This document shows positions 1 to 9,162 of a DNA stretch of 64,000 nucleotides, one piece after another. Below the pieces are notes generated by a model that saw nothing but the letters and a program-made list of their open reading frames with translations, did not search any database and was not told where the DNA came from. The first letter of the stretch is position 1; each line of letters opens with the position of its first letter. The DNA comes from Brassica napus. Its lineage: Eukaryota; Streptophyta; Magnoliopsida; Brassicales; Brassicaceae. The stretch lies in contig NC_063439.1 of assembly GCF_020379485.1 (NCBI RefSeq), positions 19,275,098 through 19,339,097 on the forward strand, written 5' to 3'. A program made the translations under genes and the position numbers.

Positions 1-623
1 GATGAAGAGCATTTCATGTTTTTGTTTCGTTTGAAAGATCTGAGTTTTAATGAAGTGACCATGGATAAGTGGCTTATTTTTAAAAAATGACATTGATTAG
101 TATAAATGAGTTTAATAAAGTCCATTGTTGTTCAACTCATCAACATGGCATATGAACTTAGCAACTTTGCCACCAAGCTGCACTAAACTTACACAAACTA
201 GTGACAAATTGCAAATTATAGTATTTTTGATTTTTAAGTTTTTTTTTTTAACTATGCTTGTAGTATTAGTTTCATTTGTGTACTACTATTTTATCACAAA
301 TTCTTCAACATTACATATGTTTCTTTCTTAGGTAAATATTTATACAATTTTCAATTTTTTCCCCAAAATTTACAAATCAAAATATTATAAAATTATGTTG
401 GAAAGTCAAATCAAAATATAATTTTAAAAGAGGGCTCAAGCCTCTACTAGACCACTTTTCTCTATTTTATTTTTATACAACTAGTGGTAGACATATATAT
501 TAGACTTCATATCCTAATAATATATAAAAACATAACACACACTAAATATCAAACTCAAACTGAAATTGCTTTAATATGCTTAATCTTTCTTTTTGGAACA
601 ACTAATTAGTTTGAAATATCATT
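1..623. repeat. Left copy of a long direct repeat
   Basis: This stretch is repeated in the same orientation at about 3994-4488. Shared stretches include the segment around 33-66 (matching 4014-4047), the 'agagggctcaagcctctact' block, and the last 100 bases ending in 'gaaatatcatt'. The copies differ by substitutions and by an indel of about 80 bp (roughly 330-410 is missing from the right copy). The repeat may extend left beyond the window. No coding potential is seen. The copies enclose about 3.4 kb holding a TRIM, a Copia fragment and a FAS2 duplicate, so a segmental tandem duplication is one explanation. Confidence 0.85.
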
Positions 624-875
624 CTATGGCCCTGTTCGCTACGGAATCGCTGCGGCAGCGGCAGCGACCAGAAAATTAACACTAATGAAGAGCGAAGTAG
701 CTATGGTGGAACATAAATAGTCGCTGGAAATGATCACCGGATAACTTCGTGACGTCTTTTATGGACACCAATTTTTTCAGTGACGTCTCTTGTTTGTAAT
801 AGATATGCTGCTGCGACACTAAATAGATCTGTCACCCACGTTTCACTCCATTAATTAATAGAATCACTATTGTTG

Positions 876-1500
876 AGGTTGTAAAATCTCATGTCCAACT
901 CTATGTTATCTTATTAGTACGATATTGTCCACTTTGGGCATAATTGACAAGCCGACAAGGTTTTACTTTTGGTTTCCTTCCCAAAATATCTCGTACTATT
1001 AGAGTTGGACATCTATTTAAATATTAGACACTTTTTGTCTAATTCTCCAATGTGGGACTTAGTTTGTTATCTCACATTCTCCCTCTCAAACTAAGGATCA
1101 TATTCATCTCGTGTCCCACAACTGACTTCCAGGATCTTTTGACTTGATCTCTGCCACACACACCTCCCTCCTAACTCGATGGATCCCATTTCTACTCGAA
1201 AGGTATTTTGGTCTTCTTGCAGATTTCTTGTCAACCGCTCTGATACCAATTGTTGAGGGTTTTTTATTAAATCCATGTCCAACTCTATATTATCTTATTA
1301 GTACGATATAGAGTTGGACACAGAGTTGGACACGGGGTTTCACAATCCCAATAATTGGTATCAGAGCGCTTCACTCTTCTCTCTCTGCAGCATCGTCCAC
1401 ATATATCTTGAGTAATCATCAATTAAGACAAATACATATCTATTTATATATTAGACACTCTTTGTCTAATTTTCCAATGTGGAATTTAGTTTGTAATGGG
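876..1500 (-). mobile_element. Rearranged TRIM retrotransposons, head to head
   Basis: On the minus strand, 1076-876 behaves as an LTR. It starts TGTGAGATAAC, ends CCTCAACA, and is preceded by a polypurine tract (complement of 'ttctccctctc' at 1077-1087). About 170 bp upstream, 1252-1238 reads as a minus-strand primer binding site TTGGTATCAGAGCGG, complementary to initiator tRNA-Met, preceded by a partial second LTR ending in CCTCAACA. On the plus strand a second site, 'ttggtatcagagcgc', lies at about 1357 and faces the opposite way. No protein is encoded. Small LTRs and a tRNA-iMet site with no gag or pol fit TRIMs. The opposed sites mean two copies were joined by nested insertion or inversion. 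Confidence 0.7.
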
Positions 1501-1759
1501 TGGACAAAATCAAATGCCGTTAACGAACTTGATAGATAGAACGCCATTGTTCAATCATCAGAGGAGGAAAAAAATGCTCCAATCTTTGAAGATGATAGCA
1601 ATAGAAAAAGATTCTAGAGGTGAAATTTGAAGCTGGGTTCACGAAGATTGGAAGAGAAGATCGAGACGCTGCGTTTTAAGAGATTATCGGTACGATTATC
1701 ACCGGTACACTACCCAATTTCTGAAAGTACGGTAATTTGATAGCGAACCGGTGCATTTT

Positions 1760-2260
1760 TTATCAACTTATGTTCATTTCATAGCCCAAATAGGCAAAGT
1801 GTACAAGTAGAAACTAGAATTATAGCCCATTGCAACTGAAATAAAGCCCAAATCCCATCTCATTTGGGTTAACTCCCTTGAGAAATACATTTGGTTTAAA
1901 TACCCAAAGTTGTTACACAATATCAGAATTTACAAGATATACAAAGATATTATCTAAATAGAATTATTCCATATTCTATCACCTTTCCCGCAGTCGAATC
2001 ATGGGGTTGACACACGGTTAGGCTGGTTCTGAATTCATTGAACAAACTGGTCTGTAACCCTTTTGTAAAAACATCTGCAATAAGGATGACACAAACATAA
2101 CTTTAACTTCACCGACATCCACCTTTTCCTTGACAAAATGTATGTCAATTTCAATGTGCTTTGTGCGCTGATGACGAACAGGATTGCGTGCAAGGTAGAC
2201 AGAGTTGATGTTATCACAATAAACAATGGAAGCTTTGGTATTGAGCAGGAATATAGGCAA
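1760..2260 (-). mobile_element. Copia pol fragment (RNase H end) with 3' flank
   Basis: Minus-strand 2260-2018 encodes about 80 residues typical of the last part of Ty1/copia RNase H. Landmarks are a 'YCDN' metal-binding motif, 'RTKHIEIDIHFVKEKV' and a decayed 'MFLQKGY' tail that corresponds to the usual 'D.xTK' end. The frame is not open further. Downstream on the minus strand, 2000-1760 carries noncoding sequence probably from the element's 3' end or LTR. The fragment abuts the partial FAS2 duplicate at about 2250-2260, so this junction truncates the duplicate. The rest of gag-pol is absent. Confidence 0.75.
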
Positions 2261-3410
2261 AGATAATCATATTAACTTTTGTTGTACTACCATGCTAGAT
2301 TCCATCGAAAGGATGTCCTGGATCTTCAGTTACTTTTCTGATTTCTGGCTCAGTGGACAACTCTTGCATTATATGGGATATGAACAAAGGTGATAACAAG
2401 TAAAAGAGGAGATAATGTTGCTTCCAGATTTTCTGTTTCTTATATATTCCTATTTTGCTACAAGGTTCTGTACATATGAGAGAAGAATTTCTTCATGATT
2501 AGTTGTGAATATACATTATGCCTGATTTCACAATGATTATGATACGCAGACGGTGAAAACCCATATCTTTCATGATGAGACATTGCCTTCTATCTTCCGG
2601 AGATTGTCATGGTCGCCTAATGGATCCTTTTTACTCATTCCATCAGGTAATTATACCTAAAAACCAATCCTCTTTAGATCATCACATATTAATTATGTTT
2701 ATATCATCACTGTATTTTATTTTGGAGGCTCTTTCAAGCTTTCACCTACATCTGAAGTTGTAAATGCTACTTATATCTTTTCTAGGAAGGACCTTTCTAG
2801 GTAAGATAACATCTCTTGTTTGGAACATATTGTAAGCGTCTACGTTTTATTAATTCTCTTCTAAGTTCCAGAACTGGACTGACTCATTGATTCAATTGCA
2901 GTCAGAAAGGAAACCAGTGATGGCGAAGAGAAAAAGCATGTCCTAGAGGAAACCGTTGAGCTGATGACCGAAAATACCAGACGAGACAAGTAAACAGCCT
3001 GAATCAAAACAAGGCGAAGAGAAAGAAAAACCATTACCCAGTGAGGAGACAAAACAGGTTATGCATAAAACCGATGAAGTAGTGACGGAAACAAGACATG
3101 AGGGAAAGAAACAGTCACTGCAGAGCAAAGTTAACACACCTGCCTCAAATAAACCGGAAAGGAAACGCATCACACTGATGGCTATTGACCCCTAGCTACT
3201 GATGTACTTACACTTACTCTTGGTTTCTAGCTGTTTTTTTTTTACTTGTTACTATTGTTATCTTTATCATCATCATGAATCCATCTAGAAGTTTTGTGTG
3301 GCTGGCTCCTTTTACCTGTGTAGTTCTCTTAAAACAGCTAAGAAACTAACCATGTGGTTTTGGGTTTCGAAATCAAAGGAGAGGAAGAGCAGTTAATGTT
3401 CTTGAACAGA
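2250..3410 (+). pseudogene. Partial FAS2 duplicate (exons 5, 7, 8 and 12)
   Basis: This is a degenerate copy of part of the FAS2 gene at 13738-16559, with introns retained, so it arose by DNA duplication and not retroposition. Exon 5-like sequence is 2299-2389 (internal deletion), exon 7-like 2550-2646, exon 8-like 2728-2800 and exon 12-like 2902-3195. Exon 6 is lost, with only its 3' flank left, and exons 9-11 are deleted. The exon 8 acceptor has become GGAG instead of GCAG. Exon 12 carries frame-changing indels and ends in TAG where the parent has TAA. Homology continues into the parental 3' flank to about 3410. That flank lacks the element found at 16732-17561 in the parent. No functional WD40 product is possible. 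Confidence 0.9.
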
Positions 3411-3729
3411 CTACGCGATTCTTACTCAATTTGATAGAAATCATAAAGCGAGAATGCATAAAACAAAAAAAAACAGAAACAGAGAGTTCTTAATCCCAAA
3501 AACCAGCTAAGCAGAAACAATTGAAACATCTAGTTCTTAACCAAAAAAAAACAGAAACAGAGAGTTCTAAGCAACAGTTAAATCTTCATCGTAAAGCTTT
3601 GACCACTCGTAAACTCTGTCTTTAAGAAGCATAAAAGAGAGTCTAAGCAGAAAATACATCGTAAAGCGTTAAACTTGTTTAACAAATGTTCAGCAGCTGA
3701 TAGCCGATCACTCTCCAACGCCAAATCCA

Positions 3730-3919
3730 CTCCATCCTTTTGATCTCCTTACCGAAGGGTTTACGATAATCCCATGTAAGGAGATGTCTCTTCTCACTAC
3801 GGTCTTTGGCCCATGTAAGGAGATGTCTCCTTACATGGGCCAAAGACCGTAGTGAGAAGAGACATCTCCTTACATGGGATTATCGTAAACCCTTCGGTAA
3901 GGAGATCAAAAGGATGGAG
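3730..3919. repeat. Near-perfect palindrome, 94-bp arms
   Basis: Bases 3730-3823 and 3826-3919 are perfect inverted repeats by my reading, separated by 2 bases. Inside each arm a 19-base block, 'cccatgtaaggagatgtct', occurs twice, so the arms themselves hold a direct repeat of about 40 bp. Both strands read open for 60-72 codons here (an effect of the symmetry), but I recognise no protein family. The right arm runs into a purine-rich stretch that could be an exon remnant. Such structures can be real foldbacks or can come from assembly or library artefacts. Confidence 0.9.
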
Positions 3920-3993
3920 ATGATCCAGTCTCAAGAAGAACATCATCACAGAAAGCGGAGAAAGATGCTGGAGGATCATAAAACAAAAATGTA

Positions 3994-4488
3994 TTTTATG
4001 TTTTTGTTTCGTCGAAAGATCTGAGTTTTAATGAAGTGACCATGGATCAAAAAAATTGACATTGATTTAGTATAAATGAGTTTAATAAAGTCCATCGTTG
4101 TTCAATCATCAACATGGCATATGAACTTAGCAACTTTGCCACCAAACTGCACTAAACTTACACAAACTAGTGACAAATTCCAAATTATAGTATTTTTGGT
4201 TTTTAAGCTTTTTTAACTATACTTGTAGTATTAGTTTCATTTGTGTACACTACTATTTAGAAAATCAAATCAAAGTGTGATTTTAAAAGAGGGCTCAAGC
4301 CTCTACTAAATAATTTTTTATTATTATTATTTTATATAACTAGCAGTAGACATAGATGGATATTAGACTTCATATCCTAATAATATATAAAAACATAACA
4401 CACACTAAATATCAAATTCATAAACTGAAATTGCTTTAATATGCTTAATCTTTCTTTTTGGAACAACTAATTAGTTTGAAATATCATT
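3994..4488. repeat. Right copy of the direct repeat
   Basis: This is homologous in direct orientation to 1-623; its last 100 bases are almost identical to 520-623. It lacks the segment equivalent to about 330-410. Beyond 4488 the sequences diverge: the left copy continues into GC-rich repeat-like DNA from about 627, the right copy into AT-rich DNA. I see no gene between 4488 and 5175. Confidence 0.85.
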
Positions 4489-5175
4489 ATATCTACTCCT
4501 AGTTGATAATTTCTTGTAACTCATTTGTTCTCTAAATCAGAATGTGTATCTTCTTCTATTTCTCTTGTTTTATACTTAATATTTTTTAGTCGTCTGTCAC
4601 TTTAATGTTTTCGATAAACTACAGTCAAATTTTTTTATTTTATAAGTTTTTATAACTTTTTGCTGTGAATTTGAATTTTTATAGCTCTTTTTAAGACATT
4701 ATACATTATTTTAAGTTGTTAGCCAGAAACTAAATGAGATTTTATTGGATTAGGGATTTGAGAGGATTTTTATTTCAAATTATCTTTTATTGGATTTGGT
4801 AATTGAAATCTAAGCTTATTGGATTAATTGTTAGTAATTTTTTTAATAAAATTCTAGTTTATTGGAAATTGAGGATTCCATAAATAAAATTCATTAAATG
4901 GAATTTGAAAGGATTTAAAAGATATTTCTAAAGTTTAAAGTTATACCACCTATTTGAAGTGTTGTTAAAACATTTCTTTAGTTTCAATCTTAACCGCTAC
5001 AGCATACCGGTGGTTCGAAACGATGTGTTTTACAGTTCTTTTTTTTCAGCCGTTGTCAAAAAAAACAATGTACCGGTAGTACTAACCAAGCATAACCGGA
5101 CGCTATTAAATTCAAATTTTCGGGTAATTACAGACACCAAACCGGTTTAGACCGATCAAGAAGCTTGATGTTCGT

Positions 5176-5950
5176 ATGAGGAAAGAGACCGTTGTAGATT
5201 TTGATTGCTTCTTTGTCCTCCTCGAAGAAATGGTGAAACACAGAAGAAGCTCATCACGCTCTTCTTCTTCTTCAGCTAGATTTGTCTCCATAAAAACTAT
5301 GTCTATCTATCTACTTGATCTTCGTATTTGCTTTTACCATCTTCAGCTCCAGAAACATACAAACCCAACATCAACAACATCTGGATCCAAGGAAGGTAAT
5401 GATTCTAACTTTACTGTGTTCTGGATTTAAGATGAAGAAATGAAGTGTCTTTGATTTGGTTCTGGATCATGACAATTGATAAAGATGAACTCTTGAGCTA
5501 CAGAATCTGAGGAAATCGAGTGAAGAAGATACTCAACTTTGGACTCCTCCTTTCAGCTTTGGTTTGGGGTGTTAAACCAACTACTAGATACAAAGGTGCA
5601 GTTTTTTTTTAAGTGTTGTTTATGAATTGAGAATTGTGATTTGATTTCATTACCGGATTGTTTCTTGGGTTTTTGTCTTGAAACATAATTTTCATTATAT
5701 TTTGTAGAAGTTTCAGAAATCAGATTATTATTATAAAAGAGTTAGAAGTAATGGTGTACTAAATCAAATGTGCATTGGTGTAAGTTACACTAAACCAAAA
5801 CCAGACAACATTTAAAGCTCTTGATTTCATATGAACAATATGTTTATTGTTCTTACAGATAGCGGATAGAGTGGCTGTTGGGCACATCATGAATGCAACT
5901 TTAGTCATTCCTGAGCTGGACAAGGGGTCGTTTTGGCAAGACTCAAGGTA
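5176..5950 (+). pseudogene. O-fucosyltransferase family remnant (At5g64600-like)
   Basis: The original start appears to be the ATG in 'MVKHRRSSSRSSSSSARF' (about 5230), the N-terminus of a plant GDP-fucose O-fucosyltransferase-like Golgi protein. A frameshift then moves the membrane anchor into another frame, where 'LSIYLIFVFAFTIFSSRN' can be read. A second block at about 5537-5580 gives 'LWTPPFSFGL' followed by a stop. A third exon at about 5861-5948 encodes 'HIMNATLVIPELDKGSFW', a hallmark of the catalytic domain's first motif. The gene stops after this exon; the remaining two thirds are absent and a Stowaway MITE and inverted-repeat element follow. With several frameshifts and no 3' half it cannot make an enzyme. 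It sits first in the collinear series. Confidence 0.8.
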
Positions 5951-5996
5951 TTTAAACAAAAAATGATACAATGTGTTCTTGGCTCTTAGTTTTATA

Positions 5997-6256
5997 TTCC
6001 ATCCGTTTTTTAATATAAGTCGTTTTAAAATTTTGTATAATGATTAAGAAAATCATTAATTTTTTATATTTTCTAAACAAAAATATCATTAATTATTTAC
6101 CTAATCACAAATCAACCAATAATAAAATAGAAAGTATATTATCATTAGTCATATAACATTAAGTATTAATAAATTTTACATTGAAAACCTAAAACGTTAT
6201 ATAATTTAAAACATAAAAAATTCTCTAAAATAACTTATATTAAAAGGCGGAGGGAG
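5997..6256. mobile_element. Stowaway-type MITE (Tc1/Mariner)
   Basis: A 260-bp AT-rich element with terminal inverted repeats: the left end reads TTCCATCCGTTTTTTAATAT and the right end, reverse-complemented, CTCCCTCCGCCTTTTAATAT. It is flanked by TA dinucleotides (5995-5996 and 6257-6258), the usual target of Stowaway elements. It has no coding capacity. It lies immediately after the last surviving O-fucosyltransferase exon, in former intron. Confidence 0.8.
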
Positions 6257-6294
6257 TAGTAGTTAAAGAGGTTTGTTCTATTGCTATGCTTCAG

Positions 6295-8258
6295 TTTTAA
6301 AATTTAAGATAATATTCGTTCCCAAAAAAGGTAGAATCTTTACCAAAATGTATTACTTACAATGCAAAGGATCAAACCATACACGAAACTTTGAGCCTAT
6401 ATTAGCATTAGAGGAAAACCTCTAAATTCTTGAACCAAAGGTTACCTACTACAAGAGATTCTAGAGAAACCCAAATTTTTTCAGTGAGTAATTAACCCCG
6501 CTGCCATATCACTCATCTCCTGCATTTTGATTATGTTTCCCTTGTGCTTTTTCATGAGGATGTCTAAGAAAATCCGAGTCCTGTAACCTCTGTAACACAA
6601 CAAAATGGGTAAGTTGTTATCAACTTAGGAAAAAAAAAGAGAAAGAGTGAGCTTGTGGAGAGATGTGAGAGAGCAGAACAAGAGTTAGATGGAAAGAATA
6701 CTCATATAAAGCTATTAAGAATTTCCCATAGCCTTTCCTTTGATATGGAGGAAGGGTACGGATGGATACAAGCCAAGTTGTACGCTTCTTCTGAATGCTT
6801 TTCCTGTACCAACATAAAATTATGATAAAATTGACGTCAAGCATATCTGTATTTCTAACCAACTGTAACCACAAACATAAATAGTTGAGTTTGTGCTTGA
6901 GGTAATTTTAGGATCAACCTACATGCCACTAACCAAGTGTAACCACAACCAAAAATTTGTATGGTGGTACCTTTGAAAAGTATCCAGCCATGTGGCGTCC
7001 CCCGATCATCACATTCACTGATTCACACATAATATAGAACATGAACAAATCGACGTCGTAGTAAAGAGTTTCTTGGTCAAGAAATAACTTTGCCAGATAA
7101 CACAGGTTCTGCGCATAGACCATGTCCTTCTTGCCATATATTTGTTAGATGTCATTAGAATTTTAGAAATAAACTCCAAGGTCATGAAAAACCATTACTA
7201 AATGTGTGAGTAAATTATCGGCTTCCAGATATAAAATTTTAAGTGATAACACCCAACATATTAGCATCACCTTGCAGGAATATTTAAGAGCTTACCTCAA
7301 ACACTGACAAGATCGAGCTTTGAAAGATTTCATCCCCAGGGGATGCTTCAGATCACATTTCCTCTGCATGCCGCCGCAAAAAAAAAAATTTGGGTAAGAA
7401 ACAGAAATATACGTGTGAAAGCTCAAAGGATACAAATTTAACAGAAAGATACAATATCAGAATTCAGAAATACAACCCGAACAAACAGCTGATACAACTC
7501 ATTTTTTTTTAAATAAAGGTGTCAGTTTTTTTTAATTAGAAAAAAGGACAGGCAAAACTAACAGAAAAAGAGTTTCACACAGTCTTTGTATTCTGGTGGA
7601 AACGGAATACCCATATCTCCGTTGTTATATTCTTCGCTTTTGTGAACTCCTCATGTTCACGCAAACTCGCAGCATCCAGCTCTTCGTGACTGATGACCCT
7701 GTAAAAGCACATATCAGAACATGCATAGCGTGTCACACAGCTCACTAAAGCTAACCCCTTACCTCTACATGTGACTCATCAATATTCCGTCTCTCGTTTG
7801 GTGTCATCTTCCAGCTAGTCTCACCTATAACCAATACACAGTTCTACTAAATACAGTAAACAAAGGTCAAGACTTTGAAGAATGGCTACCTTTGTCTTCA
7901 ACTTTTTTCATCTGAGGCGCATTCTACGGAATCAAGGTCAAGTTGATCTAGCTTAATCCATTCATCAAGTCTTGTGAAACGTTTAGTACTTTCAACTGCC
8001 TTTTTTTGAAAAAAAAAATGGTAAGCTAGATATCTTAAAGCACAGAGATTGCTTACTGGAAATAATTTGGGTTTCTCTTGAATCTCTAGTACGTAGTAGG
8101 TAATCTTTGGTTCGAGGGTTTAGAGGTTTTTCTCTAATGCTAATTATCTAGGTTCAAAGTTTCGTATATAGTTTGGACCTCTGCGTTGAAAGTAAAATAT
8201 ATTTTTGTAAAGATTCTACTTTTGTTTGTGTGATCGAATGTTATCTTAAATTTTAAAA
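6295..8258 (-). mobile_element. HAM1 fragment between ~200-bp inverted repeats (Pack-MULE-like)
   Basis: Bases 6295-6493 and 8047-8258 are inverted copies of each other over about 200 bp, with scattered differences. Examples are 'ttttaaaatttaagataa' at the outer ends and 'gagaaacccaaatt' near the inner ends. Everything between them is homologous to an internal part of a MYST acetyltransferase gene, introns included. Long inverted repeats around a host gene fragment with introns are typical of Pack-MULEs (Mutator superfamily). No transposase is present. I could not find the 9-bp target duplication expected of a MULE: the flanks are 'atgcttcag' and 'tttaaaccg'. The assignment is therefore inference. 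Confidence 0.6.
6497..8010 (-). pseudogene. MYST histone acetyltransferase HAM1/HAM2 remnant
   Basis: Minus-strand pieces follow the order of a plant MYST (Tip60/HAM) protein. The end of the chromo/tudor-knot region 'RLDEWIKLDQLDLDSVEC' is at about 7975-7918. The 'HEELDAASLREHEEFTKAK' block is at about 7697-7640. The zinc-finger tail 'RKCDLKHP' is near 7360. The MYST core '[20 protein letters not shown]' lies at 7123-7050, the acetyl-CoA loop 'LPPYQRKGYGKFLIA' at about 6757-6713, and the C-terminal block 'RIFLDILMKKHKGNI' near 6570. Frameshifts occur in the second, third and core blocks. The first exon or exons and the end of the protein are missing, cut at the inverted repeats. An active enzyme would be a nuclear histone H4 acetyltransferase; this copy is dead. 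It lies where At5g64610 would be expected by collinearity. Confidence 0.85.
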
Positions 8259-8365
8259 TTTAAACCGTGGAAGAAAAGGTGAAGAGAAGAAGAATATGAG
8301 AAAAAGTTGTTAAATAAAAAAAGAAAGAAAGAATATGAGAAAACAAAGGTGAAGGCATAGAATTA

Positions 8366-8993
8366 GGGCCTGACTGGTTTAACCGCAGCGGTTGCGGTTG
8401 CGGTTGCGGGAGTTTGCGGATGCGGGTGGTTGCGGTTTCTAGCGGTTTTAAGAGATTTGTACGACTGGTTATGCGGTTAGAAATTTGTGCGTTTGCGGGA
8501 TACTTATGACTAGTTAACTACCAAATGCAGCAGCAGTTAAATAATAAATTAACAATATTTACATTTTATACAATTATAAAAATATCAAAAATAATAATAT
8601 TATAATAAATATAAAATTTATATTTAGAAAGTTATAGTTTAAATTTTTTAAAAATATAGAAAATATTTTTATTTTAAAGTTTTATAATATTAATTAAAAT
8701 TTAATTGATATATTTTAGCATTTTTATAATTTCAGTTTAATTTTTTTATTGAATTTTTTTATTTTTGTATTTATATTGTTTTGGAAAAAAAATAATTTTT
8801 TTTTATCCTCCCGCAAACGCCCGCAACCGCAAACGCTAGCTGGAACCAGCTTTTGAATTTATGAGGTTCAGAGCGATTTGGAGCGATTTGGAGCGGTTTA
8901 GAGCGGTTTGAGCGATTGTTGCAAAACGCCAGCAACCGCTACCAACCGCAAAAGCTGCGTTTGCGGGTGGTAGCGGGAAAACCAGTCATACCC
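8366..8993. mobile_element. PIF/Harbinger-type MITE, copy A
   Basis: A 628-bp noncoding element starting GGGCCTGACTGGTTTAACCG and ending in the complement of GGGTATGACTGGTTTTCCCG. It is flanked by TTA on both sides (8363-8365 and 8994-8996), the 3-bp target duplication of Harbinger elements. The ends are rich in GCGGTTGCGGTT repeats and the centre is very AT-rich. A second copy in opposite orientation lies at 24219-24837. The right end contains GCGGGAAA (8973-8980), the reverse of the E2F consensus TTTSSCGC. It ends 170 bp upstream of the DC1 gene's start codon, so it lies within or next to that promoter. Confidence 0.9.
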
Positions 8994-9162
8994 TTAGTTC
9001 TTTGTTTGGGATCTTTAAAACGTCCAATGACTGCAATACTTGACGTGAGATGTTTTTGCATGTAGAAGGAAAAATTAATAATATCCAATCGTCAAACGCT
9101 TATATATATATAACGCATGTTTGTAGTCACAAACAACTAACTCTCAAAAATATAGTATAGCC

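Noticed and set aside
630..1760. A MITE with ends 'ggccctgttcgcta' and 'tagcgaaccgg' containing the TRIM
   Set aside because: The end similarity is only about 8 bases and no target duplication was found.
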